Positions 9,876 through 18,832 of a stretch of DNA of 64,000 nucleotides are shown piece by piece. The position numbers and the translations under genes are program-made. Below the pieces are notes generated by a model. It was not told the DNA's origin. It was given only the letters and a program-made list of their open reading frames with translations, and searched no databases. The number at the start of each line of letters is the position of its first letter. Within the stretch, counting starts at the first letter, position 1. The stretch comes from Corynebacterium anserum. Lineage in GTDB: Bacteria > Actinomycetota > Actinomycetes > Mycobacteriales > Mycobacteriaceae. The DNA lies in assembly GCF_014262665.1 (NCBI RefSeq), contig NZ_CP046883.1, positions 1,488,001 to 1,552,000 on the forward strand. The letters are read 5' to 3'.

Positions 9876-10100
9876 CTAAAACCACGCGTAAAAATATAAT
9901 GCCACTGCCGTGACGAAAGGCACCAGGATCCAAATGCCGGCACGCTCTCCCCGGTGACGGCAGCGGGATGCGAAAGCCACGGAGACGCACGCGATCCCTG
10001 CTCCAATAATGTGGGCGACCCATGCGCTGTGTCCCAAGAATGTGAGGACGACGGCAAAGCCCACAAGGCCACCGGTAATCGTTCGGCTCAACACATGCAC
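9876..10100 (-). CDS. Small integral membrane protein, unknown function
   Basis: The product has 74 residues from GTG 10100 and about three hydrophobic segments: ITGGLVGFAVVLTFLG, VAHIIGAGIACVSVAFA, and the C-terminal WILVPFVTAVALYFYAWF. A short basic loop (SRCRHRGERAG) lies between the second and third. I chose GTG 10100 because AAGGAG lies 10 bases upstream; an upstream TTG at 10121 would place that site inside the gene. It ends 166 bp before the lipoprotein gene and may share its transcript. The gene upstream is divergent, at 10168. Function unknown. Confidence 0.65.
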   Translation of the reverse strand: MHVLSRTITGGLVGFAVVLTFLGHSAWVAHIIGAGIACVSVAFASRCRHRGERAGIWILVPFVTAVALYFYAWF

Positions 10101-10167
10101 AGTGAGGATTCTCCTTAACAAGACTCAGACACACCAACATTACCTGCATGCAGTAATCTTGGGCGTT

Positions 10168-11478
10168 ATGAGTTCAATGCGTGTGTTTGCCGGCCGCTTG
10201 GCTGGCATGGTGGTTCTTGGTCCCGATGGAGACTCCGTAGGTCGCGTTCGCGACGTGGTCATCTCGATCTACGACGAACGCGCGACCGCCCTCGGAATCG
10301 TTTTGGAACTCGCGTCGAAACGCAAGATTTTCCTGCCTATGCTGCGCATTGCGGCGTTGACGTCGAGTGAACTCACTACGGTGAGCTCCAATGTGAACAT
10401 GCGCCCTTTTAAAGCTCGCTCCGGTGAGCTTTCCCTGATGGATGATCTAGTCGGCGCTAAGGTGCACACGGATGACCCTGAACACCCTGAACTCCACGGG
10501 AAAGTAGTGGAGATTGTAGACGTGGAGATGGAGCGTAGCCGCACCCGTGACTGGCGTATCCGACGCGTAGCTGTCGCTCAGCGTTCTCGTCTGGGTCGGC
10601 TCAGCAAAATCACCATCATCCACCTCAACCACATTCAAGGACTCCACGCATCGGGTACAGGCCAAGTTAATCCAGATGCGGAGCTCTTAGCGTCGTTTAA
10701 GGAAATGCGTAACGCAGACGTGGCTAACGCGTTGAGCGATCTTTCCGAAGATCGACGTAACAAAATCGCGGCTGAGATGGACGATGAACTTCTAGCTAAT
10801 GTCTTGGCAGAAATGCCCGAAGATGACCAGGCCAAGATCCTCAGCCATCTGAATATTGAGCGCGCCGCCGACGTGCTTGAAGAAATGGATCCGGACGACG
10901 CAGCAGACGTTCTGGCCGAGCTGCCAGGTGATAAATCTGACGTGCTCTTGGAGCTCATGGACCCTGAAGAGTCCGAGCCAGTTCGCCGCTTGATGGAGTT
11001 TTCCCCTTCCTCCGTGGGTGCATTGATGACTCCGGAACCAATCATCCTTCCTCCGCAAGCAACGGTGGCTGAAGCCTTGGCTCACGCCCGCAATCCCGAG
11101 CTGCCGAGCTCCCTTGCGTCGATAATCTTCGTTGCCCGCCCACCGCAGGCCACACCGACCGGAAAATACCTCGGATGTGTCCATCTTCAAAAACTTCTTC
11201 GGGAACCACCTTCTGTTCAAATCGGCGGGATTCTCGATTTGGAATTACCGGCGTTATACGCAGAGGATTCGCAAGAAACCGCAGCACGTTACTTCGCTAC
11301 CTACAACCTCGTGTGTGGACCAGTCCTCGATGCTGACAATCACCTGCTCGGGGCAGTTGCGGTGGATGACCTCCTCGACCATCTGCTGCCTGAAGATTGG
11401 CGTGAGCAAGATTGGCGTGTTGGTGAGATCCCCACTACGGCCTCGTTCCAACCTCACCCCGCGCATCAGAGCAACTAA
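10168..11478 (+). CDS. MgtE N-domain / CBS-pair protein without a membrane domain
   Basis: 436 residues. The N-terminal ~100 residues resemble a PRC-barrel (GPDGDSVGRVRDVVIS). An MgtE intracellular N domain follows, with acidic repeats such as VLAEMPEDDQAKIL and VLEEMDPDDAADVL, and then a CBS pair starting at VGALMTPEPIILPP. No transmembrane segment follows, so this matches the soluble part of the magnesium channel MgtE rather than the channel. M. tuberculosis has a protein of the same size (Rv1232c). A role in sensing magnesium or nucleotides is inferred. Start ATG 10168 (or ATG 10177) has no ribosome site, but TAATCT at 10153-10158 sits at -10 distance, so a leaderless or near-leaderless mRNA is plausible. 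Confidence 0.85.
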   Translation: MSSMRVFAGRLAGMVVLGPDGDSVGRVRDVVISIYDERATALGIVLELASKRKIFLPMLRIAALTSSELTTVSSNVNMRPFKARSGELSLMDDLVGAKVHTDDPEHPELHGKVVEIVDVEMERSRTRDWRIRRVAVAQRSRLGRLSKITIIHLNHIQGLHASGTGQVNPDAELLASFKEMRNADVANALSDLSEDRRNKIAAEMDDELLANVLAEMPEDDQAKILSHLNIERAADVLEEMDPDDAADVLAELPGDKSDVLLELMDPEESEPVRRLMEFSPSSVGALMTPEPIILPPQATVAEALAHARNPELPSSLASIIFVARPPQATPTGKYLGCVHLQKLLREPPSVQIGGILDLELPALYAEDSQETAARYFATYNLVCGPVLDADNHLLGAVAVDDLLDHLLPEDWREQDWRVGEIPTTASFQPHPAHQSN

Positions 11479-11506
11479 CAACACGGAAAGGAGGGCTTAA
11501 GCGCCT

Positions 11507-12067
11507 ATGGCAACCAACTACAAGAAGACCGACCTGGATACTCCCAACGCAAAGGTGAAGCGCAAGCGCATCAACCTAGACGGCGACACCGTCGGTAGGG
11601 GGGCGGAGAGCATTGCCCGCTTCCTGGGCACGGGTAAGTACCTCGCCTACCAGACCATCTTCGTGGCAGGCTGGGTGATTGCGAACATTTTGATGACCGT
11701 CAAGGCATGGGATCCCTACCCCTTCATCCTTTTGAATCTAGCGTTTTCCACCCAGGCGGCCTACGCTGCCCCTCTGATTCTTCTGGCTCAGAACCGGCAG
11801 GATGACCGCGACAAGATCGCCCTCAATGAGGATCGACGCCGCGCCGCCCAGACAAAGGCAGATACTGAATTCCTCGCCCGTGAACTGGCTGGCGTGCGTG
11901 TTGCCGTGGGTGAATCCGTCACTCGTGACTATCTGCGCCGAGAACTCGACGAGATCACCGACCTCCTCCATCGCATCGAAGACAAATTGGAGGATCGCAG
12001 CCACGACGATAATACCCTCACAGATGACGTCAATAGCACGACGGGCGTTTCGCACCCAAAGATCTAG
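11507..12067 (+). CDS. DUF1003 family membrane protein
   Basis: 186 residues starting at ATG 11507 with AAAGGAGG about 12 bases upstream. It has a basic N-terminus, two transmembrane helices (YLAYQTIFVAGWVIANILM; FILLNLAFSTQAAYAAPLIL) separated by a short loop with the family's WDPYPF motif, then a NRQDDRDK turn and a long charged C-terminal helix that is probably a coiled coil. This is the standard DUF1003 plan. It lies 28 bp after the MgtE-like gene and is probably in the same operon; the pairing of these two families is common in actinobacteria. Molecular function unknown. Confidence 0.9.
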   Translation: MATNYKKTDLDTPNAKVKRKRINLDGDTVGRGAESIARFLGTGKYLAYQTIFVAGWVIANILMTVKAWDPYPFILLNLAFSTQAAYAAPLILLAQNRQDDRDKIALNEDRRRAAQTKADTEFLARELAGVRVAVGESVTRDYLRRELDEITDLLHRIEDKLEDRSHDDNTLTDDVNSTTGVSHPKI

Positions 12068-12192
12068 GTTTCATACCATCGATGATGGCTTTCACATCAC
12101 CGGAGAAGATCACACCTTCGATGAGATATAGTCCACACAATGTGCTCTACTTTTCTTGCCCATCAACAGCGCTGCGTTAGACTAGAGCAATC

Positions 12193-13323
12193 ATGTCGAC
12201 TGTCACAGAATCCGCTGTCCGCAGCGCGCTTTCCCGCGTAGAGGATCCCGAACTCAACCACCCCATCACCGAGCTGGGCATGGTGAAATCAATTGACATC
12301 AACGGCTCTGACGTGGCTGTTGAAATCTACCTCACCATCGCTGGATGCCCGATGAAAAACCATCTCGTCGAGGCAACTCGCAAAGCTACCGAGTCCGTCG
12401 AAGGAGTCGGTAATGTCACGGTTACGACCGATGTCATGAGTGATGAGCAGCGTCGCGAGGTACGTATGAAGGTGCGCGGTAACACCGCGGACCCGGTAAT
12501 CCCATTCGCACAACCAGATTCCACCACCCGCGTGTATGCCATCGCTTCCGGAAAAGGCGGCGTAGGTAAGTCCTCCGTCACCGTCAATCTGGCTGTCGCC
12601 CTAGCACAGCGCGGACTGAAGGTGGGCGTGATCGATGCCGATATTTATGGTCACTCCATCCCTCATCTCATGGGTTCTACCGACAAACCGCACCAAGTTG
12701 ATGAGATGATCATGCCTCTACAGGCTCACGGAGTGAAACTGATTTCCATCGGCCACTTTGTCGGGGACAATTCTCCCGTGGTCTGGCGTGGGCCCATGCT
12801 GCACCGTGCGATACAGCAGTTCCTGGGTGACGTGTTCTGGGGGGATCTTGATATTCTTCTACTTGACCTTCCGCCCGGAACGGGCGACGTCGCTATCTCC
12901 GTCGCTCAGTTGGTGCCGAATGCTGAATTGCTCATCGTCACCACGCCGCAAGCAGCTGCAGCAGAGGTCGCTGAACGAGCGGGCTCTATCTCTCAGCAAA
13001 CCCGCCAGCGCATCGGCGGTGTCATCGAGAATATGAGCTGGATGGTGCTGCCTGACGGCTCACGCATGGAGCCATTCGGTTCGGGTGGTGGCCAGTTCGT
13101 GGCGGATCGCCTCACTCAGATTTCCGGGGCAAAGGTTCCTCTCCTAGGCCAGATTCCTTTGGATCCCAACCTGCGCATCGGCGGCGATGTAGGCAACCCC
13201 ATCGTCAAGGCAGAACCTCACTCTGCTGCCACCCAGGCCTTCGGTGCCATAGCGGACCACTTGTCCCTACGCCGTTCCTCCTTGGCCGGGAAATCCCTGA
13301 ACTTAGGTGTCACCAGGAAATAG
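12193..13323 (+). CDS. mrp: Mrp/ApbC-type P-loop ATPase, iron-sulfur carrier family
   Basis: 376 residues. The N-terminal ~90 residues are a MIP18/DUF59 domain (DPELNHPITELGMV). The ParA/MinD-like ATPase follows, with the deviant Walker A GKGGVGKSS near 120-128, the DADIYGHSIPH motif and a DLPPGTGD motif. Family members carry or transfer Fe-S clusters through a C-terminal CxxC. Here the matching stretch reads ENMSWMVLPDGSRMEPF and has no cysteine, so cluster handling may differ. Start ATG 12193 is preceded by TTAGACTAGAGCA with little ribosome site; TAGACT at about 12179 could be the -10 of a near-leaderless mRNA. The gene converges on tatB with 81 bp between them. Confidence 0.93.
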   Translation: MSTVTESAVRSALSRVEDPELNHPITELGMVKSIDINGSDVAVEIYLTIAGCPMKNHLVEATRKATESVEGVGNVTVTTDVMSDEQRREVRMKVRGNTADPVIPFAQPDSTTRVYAIASGKGGVGKSSVTVNLAVALAQRGLKVGVIDADIYGHSIPHLMGSTDKPHQVDEMIMPLQAHGVKLISIGHFVGDNSPVVWRGPMLHRAIQQFLGDVFWGDLDILLLDLPPGTGDVAISVAQLVPNAELLIVTTPQAAAAEVAERAGSISQQTRQRIGGVIENMSWMVLPDGSRMEPFGSGGGQFVADRLTQISGAKVPLLGQIPLDPNLRIGGDVGNPIVKAEPHSAATQAFGAIADHLSLRRSSLAGKSLNLGVTRK

Positions 13324-13404
13324 ATCAAATACGTCGAACTCCGGTGCCAGCCGGGGGAAGAAAACATTAGCTGAGCACGCTAGCGGTCTACTGGACGGCG
13401 CGTG

Positions 13405-14031
13405 TTAGAGCACGTCGTCCCATAAGTTATTGATGGCAGGCTGTGGCTGAGACTGGGACTGCGCGTCTCCCGAGGGCTGAGGCTGCGAGTGAGGCTGCTT
13501 ATGTGCTTCTGACGCTTCTGACGAGGCGACCATGTTCTCAGCGGCGCGTTTCACCGCGGAGCCTTGTTCACGAGATTCTCCCACCGCACTTTGCTGAGTC
13601 ACCGGAACTCCCCCGCTTTCAGAACCTGATGCCGCCGCTTGCGGGCTGTGGGGAGCGGTTTGGCCCCTACCGCGCAGCGCCTCTCGCAGATCGGGCTTTC
13701 GAACAGAATCGACGGTGTCTTTGACCTGCTGGGTTGTGGAGCCCATGGACTCCAAGAAGCTATCGTCGCCGTCAAGCAGAGTCTTAGTGAGAAAACCCTT
13801 CGCACCCATTTGACGCACCGAGTTCAGCTCGGCCAAGGGCTTCGAGAACTGCTTCATCTCCTCGCCAAACTCGCCGTCGAGCTGTGCGCGTGCTTCGGAG
13901 ACAGCATTGCGGAATGCCAAAAGGACAGCTCGTACTTCTTTAATGAGACCCGGAAGACGCTCAGGGCCGATAACGAGCAACCCCACAACGAGGAGAACGA
14001 GAACCTCTCCCCAACCAACGCTTGAAAACAC
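13405..14031 (-). CDS. tatB: Sec-independent protein translocase subunit TatB
   Basis: 208 residues from GTG 14031. A short N-terminus (FSSVGWGE) precedes one transmembrane helix (VLVLLVVGLLVIGPERLPG) with the family's G-P-E-R-L-P hinge. A long amphipathic helix follows (LIKEVRAVLLAFRNAVSEA), and then a low-complexity Ser/Gln/Pro tail from about residue 115. TatB works with TatC as receptor for folded proteins carrying twin-arginine signals. The size fits TatB rather than the shorter TatA. It is downstream of sigE and its anti-sigma gene in the order known from corynebacteria and mycobacteria. Confidence 0.93.
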   Translation of the reverse strand: MFSSVGWGEVLVLLVVGLLVIGPERLPGLIKEVRAVLLAFRNAVSEARAQLDGEFGEEMKQFSKPLAELNSVRQMGAKGFLTKTLLDGDDSFLESMGSTTQQVKDTVDSVRKPDLREALRGRGQTAPHSPQAAASGSESGGVPVTQQSAVGESREQGSAVKRAAENMVASSEASEAHKQPHSQPQPSGDAQSQSQPQPAINNLWDDVL

Positions 14032-14071
14032 TCGTTTACCTTATCCCACTTGAGATCGAACCGCCGAAGTA

Positions 14072-14440
14072 TCAGCTGGACTTCGACTTTCTTTGTATTC
14101 GACGAAAGAACAGATCCACACCGTCAATAAGAGTTTCGGGCCGGCGGCGACCATCCACGCCAAATCCACGATCGCGGCTATATTCTTCGCAGCATTCGGG
14201 TATTCTGGTCAGCCGCTCAATGAGACTTCCAGAAGCGTGCACTCCGCAATCATCACGCAGCCGTTCGGCCGCCCGACGTTGCTCGCGGACTTCATCCCGG
14301 CAGCGTTGACAGTGAACCAAGTGAACTTTTGCCCGGTGTTCAGCGCGCGGCGATAGTTCGCCATCAACCAAGGCAGCCATGGCTTCTGGCGAGAGGTGCT
14401 CTACAGACAGAGCGTGGTCTGGTTTATACGCATGCACCAT
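14072..14440 (-). CDS. cseE: Zinc-binding anti-sigma factor for SigE (CseE/RseA-like)
   Basis: 122 residues. The zinc anti-sigma motif Hx3Cx2C is intact (H40-L-V-H-C44-Q-R-C47) in a helical domain that starts LSPEAMAALVDGELSPRAEH. There is no transmembrane segment, so it should be a soluble anti-sigma factor, as for C. glutamicum CseE and mycobacterial RseA. It lies 121 bp after sigE and 40 bp before tatB on the same strand. Its predicted role is to hold SigE inactive until envelope stress, by binding through the zinc domain. A Cys-Cys pair near residues 83-84 is an unusual extra. The symbol follows the C. glutamicum name; function is inferred from motif and position. Confidence 0.88.
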   Translation of the reverse strand: MVHAYKPDHALSVEHLSPEAMAALVDGELSPRAEHRAKVHLVHCQRCRDEVREQRRAAERLRDDCGVHASGSLIERLTRIPECCEEYSRDRGFGVDGRRRPETLIDGVDLFFRRIQRKSKSS

Positions 14441-14561
14441 CTGACGTTCTCACACCTCCTTGGTCGTTAATCACTGCCGAATGTACCTGTGCACCGAGAA
14501 ATTGTCAGCCGCAGCTCCACGAGCCTTCAGCCGGCTGGACATCCTCGATCAACTTCTGACG

Positions 14562-15149
14562 CTAACCGACATAACTCAGCGAGCCTTCCCCTTGATCCCG
14601 CTCAAGCATCGCACGTAGCTGCGCACGCGCACGGTGGATACGGGAACGCACAGTTCCCATCTTCACGCCAAGAGTTTGGGCAATCTCGTCATAGGACATT
14701 CCTAAACCATCACACAGGACTACTGCGACACGGAAGTCTGGACTGAGCTGATCAAGAGCCTTTTCTAGCGCTGGATCCAGATTGTTAAGTTCGAAGGCGT
14801 TTTCAGGGTCTGGTTGGTTACCGGCAATCCGGTCATAGTCATCTGGTAGTGCCTCCATGCGGATAGTGGAGCGGTGACGCACCATATCCAGGAAAAGGTT
14901 GGTGGTGATGCGATGTAACCAGCCTTCGAACGTGCCCGGGCGATACGTCTTCAAACTCCGGAAAACACGCATGAATGTGTCCTGGGTGAGGTCTTCAGCA
15001 TCATGCTGGTTACCGGTAAGTCGGTACGCCAAGCGGTAGACGCTATCCGCATGCTGTTCAACGAGTTCCGCCCATGTCGGCATATCTCCCTGACCGGCAT
15101 CAAAGTCGGCCGTACTGCGGGGAGCTGAGGAAGGACGTGTGGAACTCAT
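14562..15149 (-). CDS. sigE: ECF sigma factor SigE
   Basis: 195 residues from ATG 15149; a longer open reading reaches 15293, but its first 48 codons have no sigma similarity. Region 2 is clear ([20 protein letters not shown], then [15 protein letters not shown]) and region 4 contains [20 protein letters not shown] followed by [20 protein letters not shown]. This is the SigE of mycobacteria and corynebacteria, which directs cell-surface stress genes. The gene order sigE, anti-sigma, tatB matches those groups. A 237-bp region separates it from the divergent methyltransferase and should hold its promoters. I could not find a confident SigE-type GGAAT/GTT pair for autoregulation by eye. Confidence 0.95.
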   Translation of the reverse strand: MSSTRPSSAPRSTADFDAGQGDMPTWAELVEQHADSVYRLAYRLTGNQHDAEDLTQDTFMRVFRSLKTYRPGTFEGWLHRITTNLFLDMVRHRSTIRMEALPDDYDRIAGNQPDPENAFELNNLDPALEKALDQLSPDFRVAVVLCDGLGMSYDEIAQTLGVKMGTVRSRIHRARAQLRAMLERDQGEGSLSYVG

Positions 15150-15386
15150 GATCTCTATATTGAAGCATGTTTGTGGTGTCCAGGTCATCTTCAGCTGGCA
15201 GATTCCTGTGAACATCGGGGAACTCCCCATGTCACACACCGTGAAATCTCCAATGAGCACCTTCACACAGAGGATTCTGGTCACTGTTGTCACAGTTGTT
15301 CACTCTTTTTTCTTTTTTCGACGCCACCCATGACACTCCGCGCTTTAAGCCACCTTTCCAGCGGTTTCTCCCATAAGGTGACTTGC

Positions 15387-16055
15387 GTGAATGCTGCGAA
15401 TAACTCCCCCGCCGACGCGATCCGTGATTACGTAGAGCGCACCACGGATCCGGACGAAGTATTAAGCGCTGCGAACGAAGCTGCAGATGAATTCGGGCTG
15501 CTCACTCCGGATGCCATCACCGGCGAGTTACTGACGTTCCTTGCTGCCCGCGCTGCCGGAAGCAGCGCATTGGATGGACACACGCCCACCGGCATCATCA
15601 TGTCCCCGGCGTGTGGCGTCATCGGTTTGCACATTTTCGCTGGTATCGGTTCTGGCCATCTCACCTGCATCGAACCTGAGGTGCAGCACCAACAGCTCGC
15701 CCGAGCGGCTTTTCAGGCAGCTGGGGTACGTAACAACATGTATCGCTTCCTCCCCTCGGCTCCTCTGGATGTTGTGGGCCGCTTGGCTCAAGAGTCCTAC
15801 GACCTTGCTGTCGTGGATGCCGCAGAGGAAGATCTTCTCCAAACCGTCCAGGCCACGTTGCCCGCTTTGCGCCCGGGTGGCCTGCTCATTCTGCTCGATT
15901 CCTTATTGGATGGTTTGGTGGGTGACTCCTCCCGCACTGACCGCCAAACCATCGCTGCTCGCGAAGCCGACTCGGCTCTCCGAGAGATGGTGGGAATTAC
16001 CGTCGCACGCCTCCCCCTCGGCGCTGGTGCCACCCTCATCACCAAGAACGCCTAA
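15387..16055 (+). CDS. SAM-dependent O-methyltransferase (class I, COMT-like)
   Basis: 222 residues from GTG 15387, which has AAGGTG 7 bases upstream; ATG 15330 in the same frame is an alternative that adds 19 residues. The N-terminal helices (AIRDYVERTTDPDEVL) precede a Rossmann domain. Its SAM-binding segment reads MSPACGVIGLHIFAGIGSGH with the acidic CIEPE after it, and the metal/substrate strand is YDLAVVDAAEEDLL. The glycine motif is changed from the usual GxGxGxS order but the fold pattern remains. An O-methyltransferase diverging from sigE is conserved in mycobacteria (Rv1220c) and corynebacteria. Its substrate is not established. Confidence 0.88.
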   Translation: MNAANNSPADAIRDYVERTTDPDEVLSAANEAADEFGLLTPDAITGELLTFLAARAAGSSALDGHTPTGIIMSPACGVIGLHIFAGIGSGHLTCIEPEVQHQQLARAAFQAAGVRNNMYRFLPSAPLDVVGRLAQESYDLAVVDAAEEDLLQTVQATLPALRPGGLLILLDSLLDGLVGDSSRTDRQTIAAREADSALREMVGITVARLPLGAGATLITKNA

Positions 16056-16112
16056 GACCTCAGACGCCTACGCCCCCAGCATTCACCTTTGCAGCGGCTA
16101 CCGAGAATTGAC

Positions 16113-16148
16113 AAGGCTGCGCATGCTGAGACTCGCATGCGCAGCCTT
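16113..16148. terminator. Convergent terminator hairpin
   Basis: Arms aaggctgcgcatgc (16113-16126) and gcatgcgcagcctt (16135-16148) pair perfectly over 14 bp around an 8-base loop. It stands between the ends of the O-methyltransferase and glgC genes and is suited to stop both transcripts. Confidence 0.85.
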
Positions 16149-16174
16149 CACTCTCACTGCTACATCCTGGACCC

Positions 16175-17392
16175 TCACACTGTTTCGTTCTTACCGACGC
16201 AAACCACCCCACCCTTGGAGACGCTGAACCTCTCCTCGTCAAGAGCACGATCCACACCGATAATCTGACCTTCAGTGATCTGAGCATTCTTATCCACAAT
16301 GGCGTGACGCACCACAGCGCCCTTACCTACACGCACGCCCGGCATCAGTACGCACCCTTCAACGGTTGCGCCTTCTTCGACAATGACATTCTCACTGAGA
16401 ACTGAATTCCGTACCGTTCCGGCTGACACGATGCAACCGGCGGACACCATGGAGGACTGAGCAATGCCACCCTTGACGAACTTTGCCGGAGGAAGGTTTC
16501 CGGTCTCAGCAGTGTGAATAGGCCACTTCTGGTTATACAGGTTGAATACAGGATGGACGGAAATGAGATCCATGTGTGCCTCGTAGAAGGCATCGACGGT
16601 ACCCACGTCACGCCAGTAGCCCTTATCGCGTGACGTCTCACCCGGCACAAAATTCGAGGAGAAGTCGTACACATAGGCTTCATTCCGGTTCACGAACATT
16701 GGAATGATGTCACCGCCCATATCATGGTTGGAGTTCTCGTTTTCAGAATCCTCCTTCAGCGCATCGATCAGCGCCTGGGCGGTGAATACGTAGTTACCCA
16801 TCGAGGCGAAGGAAACCTCCGGATCATCTGGCACACTTGGAGGCTCTGCTGGCTTTTCCAAAAATTGTTCGATCTTGTTATCCTCGCCAGCTTGGATCAC
16901 ACCGAAAGCCGTGGCTTCCTCACGCGGTACGCGCAATCCCGCGACGGTCACAGAGGCTCCCGAAGCGATGTGTGCTTCCACCATCTGCTCCGGATCCATA
17001 CGGTAAACGTGATCAGCACCGAAGACGATGATGTAATCGGGGTTCTCGTCATATACCAAATTAAGAGACTGCAAAATTGCATCCGCAGAGCCCGTAAACC
17101 AACGCTTACCCAGACGCTGCTGAGCAGGAACCGGAGTGATGTACTGACCTGCGAGTCCGGATAGCTGCCACGATTGAGAGATGTGACGGTCCAAAGAGTG
17201 GCTCTTGTACTGGGTGAGTACACAGATCTTGTAGTATCCGGCATTCACCAGGTTAGACAGCACGAAATCGATGAGACGGTAGTTACCGCCGAACGGTACA
17301 GCTGGCTTGGCGCGGTCTGCCGTAAACGGGTACAGACGCTTTCCTTCGCCGCCAGCGAGAACAATGGACAGGACGTTAGGAGTGGTCTTCAC
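16175..17392 (-). CDS. glgC: Glucose-1-phosphate adenylyltransferase (ADP-glucose pyrophosphorylase)
   Basis: 405 residues, the usual bacterial GlgC length. It makes ADP-glucose from glucose-1-phosphate and ATP for glycogen synthesis. The nucleotide-binding signature [11 protein letters not shown] is at 14-24, followed by [10 protein letters not shown], the [12 protein letters not shown] motif with the metal-binding Asp, and a sugar-binding EKPAEPP. The C-terminal third is a left-handed beta-helix of hexapeptides ([20 protein letters not shown]). The start is GTG 17392, with a weak ribosome site, so it may be leaderless. It diverges from glgA across 232 bp, the arrangement found in C. glutamicum. 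Confidence 0.97.
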   Translation of the reverse strand: MKTTPNVLSIVLAGGEGKRLYPFTADRAKPAVPFGGNYRLIDFVLSNLVNAGYYKICVLTQYKSHSLDRHISQSWQLSGLAGQYITPVPAQQRLGKRWFTGSADAILQSLNLVYDENPDYIIVFGADHVYRMDPEQMVEAHIASGASVTVAGLRVPREEATAFGVIQAGEDNKIEQFLEKPAEPPSVPDDPEVSFASMGNYVFTAQALIDALKEDSENENSNHDMGGDIIPMFVNRNEAYVYDFSSNFVPGETSRDKGYWRDVGTVDAFYEAHMDLISVHPVFNLYNQKWPIHTAETGNLPPAKFVKGGIAQSSMVSAGCIVSAGTVRNSVLSENVIVEEGATVEGCVLMPGVRVGKGAVVRHAIVDKNAQITEGQIIGVDRALDEERFSVSKGGVVCVGKNETV

Positions 17393-17624
17393 ACCTACTA
17401 CGGTAGTTAGGTTTCAAAAATTTCGCCGGGCAAGTTTCGATTCCTACCCCGAAAATCCCCACTTAATACCGAAAAGTGTTCATGACTTTCGCCACAATTA
17501 GATCGATTTTTCACGACCAATTGGGTCGGTTATATCCCCCGATGGCAGCCAACCCCACCATTGGTCAGGATCTACCGACTATTCGCACAGACAGCATTCC
17601 CCCGAGCGAACTACAGTTGAATGT

Positions 17625-18809
17625 ATGCGTATCGCGATGCTGACAAAAGAGTACCCACCTGAAATCTACGGCGGCGCGGGAGTACACGTCACCGAACTCA
17701 CCCGTTATATGCGTGAGCTGGAACATGTCGACGTTCACTGCATGGGAGCCCCCCGTGAGGAAGCCGATGTCTACGTCCACGGCGTGGATCCCGAGTTAGC
17801 GCAGGCCAATGCCTCCGTTCAGACGTTGTCTACCGGGTTGCGCATGGCACATGCTTTAGGAGACGTAGATGTTGTGCACTCCCATACGTGGTACACGGGG
17901 CTCGGTGGACATGTCGGCGCCCTACTTCGTGGCATACCCCACGTCGCAACAGCTCATTCTCTCGAGCCACATCGTCCATGGAAGCGGGAGCAATTAGGTG
18001 GCGGTTACGAAGTTTCTTCGTGGTCTGAAAAGAACACCATGGAATATGCCGATGCCGTCATCGCCGTATCTGCCAAGATGAAAGAAGCGATTCTCGATGC
18101 CTATCCGAGGATCGAACCTGATCGTATTCACGTGGTTCTCAACGGCATCGACTCGCACCTATGGCAGCCACGTCCTGTCTTTGCTGAAGCCAAGGAAGTC
18201 ACCGGACGTTCTGTACTCGAAGAACTCGGTGTTGATAATTCCCGGCCGATTATCAGCTTCGTGGGCCGTATTACCCGCCAGAAGGGCGTGCCTCACCTGC
18301 TGAAAGCTATCAAGCACATGAACCCAGACATCCAGGTTATCCTATGCGCTGGCGCCCCAGACACGCCGGAAATCGATGCTGAAGTGACTGGCCTAGTTCA
18401 CGAGCTCCAGGAAGAACGCGACGGCGTGTATTGGGTGAAGGAAATGCTGGACAAGAAGTATCTCCAGGAGATCCTCACTGCCTCTGATGCGTTTGTCTGT
18501 CCATCTATCTATGAACCTCTGGGCATTGTGAACTTGGAAGCTATGGCGTGCAGCACTGCTGTGATCGCCTCCGATGTGGGCGGCATCCCCGAGGTAGTTG
18601 TCGACGGCGCCACAGGCACCCTTGTTCACTACGATGAAAAAGATCCCGAGAGCTTCGAAAGACACCTCGCTGCAGCCACGAATGACCTCCTCAGCGACCC
18701 AGCACGGGTGAAGGCCTTCGGCGAGGCCGGACGCGAACGAGCCGTCACAACATTCTCTTGGGCCACCATCGCTCGACAAACCATCGATGTCTACCGCTCC
18801 CTAATGTAA
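17625..18809 (+). CDS. glgA: Glycogen synthase, GT4 type
   Basis: 394 residues. The N-terminal domain begins MRIAMLTKEYPPEIYGGAG, the typical actinobacterial GlgA start. The C-terminal GT-B half has FVGRITRQKGVPHLL for nucleotide binding and the GT4 EX7E pair in EPLGIVNLE near residue 297. Actinobacterial GlgA of this kind uses ADP- or GDP-glucose to extend alpha-1,4-glucan or build maltose-1-phosphate. TACAGT at 17612-17617 lies at -10 distance from the ATG and there is no ribosome site, so a leaderless transcript is likely. Only 23 bp separate it from the GH32-like gene, which probably shares its mRNA. Confidence 0.95.
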   Translation: MRIAMLTKEYPPEIYGGAGVHVTELTRYMRELEHVDVHCMGAPREEADVYVHGVDPELAQANASVQTLSTGLRMAHALGDVDVVHSHTWYTGLGGHVGALLRGIPHVATAHSLEPHRPWKREQLGGGYEVSSWSEKNTMEYADAVIAVSAKMKEAILDAYPRIEPDRIHVVLNGIDSHLWQPRPVFAEAKEVTGRSVLEELGVDNSRPIISFVGRITRQKGVPHLLKAIKHMNPDIQVILCAGAPDTPEIDAEVTGLVHELQEERDGVYWVKEMLDKKYLQEILTASDAFVCPSIYEPLGIVNLEAMACSTAVIASDVGGIPEVVVDGATGTLVHYDEKDPESFERHLAAATNDLLSDPARVKAFGEAGRERAVTTFSWATIARQTIDVYRSLM

Positions 18810-18832
18810 ATTTCGCTGGTACAAAAGAAGGC

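Noticed and set aside
10009..10167. Upstream extension of the MgtE-like protein
   Set aside because: Reads across the divergent promoter and into the opposite-strand membrane protein; composition unlike the rest.
17393..17624. GlxR site between glgC and glgA
   Set aside because: The best candidate (gtgttcatgactttcgccac) does not meet the TGTGA-N6-TCACA pattern.
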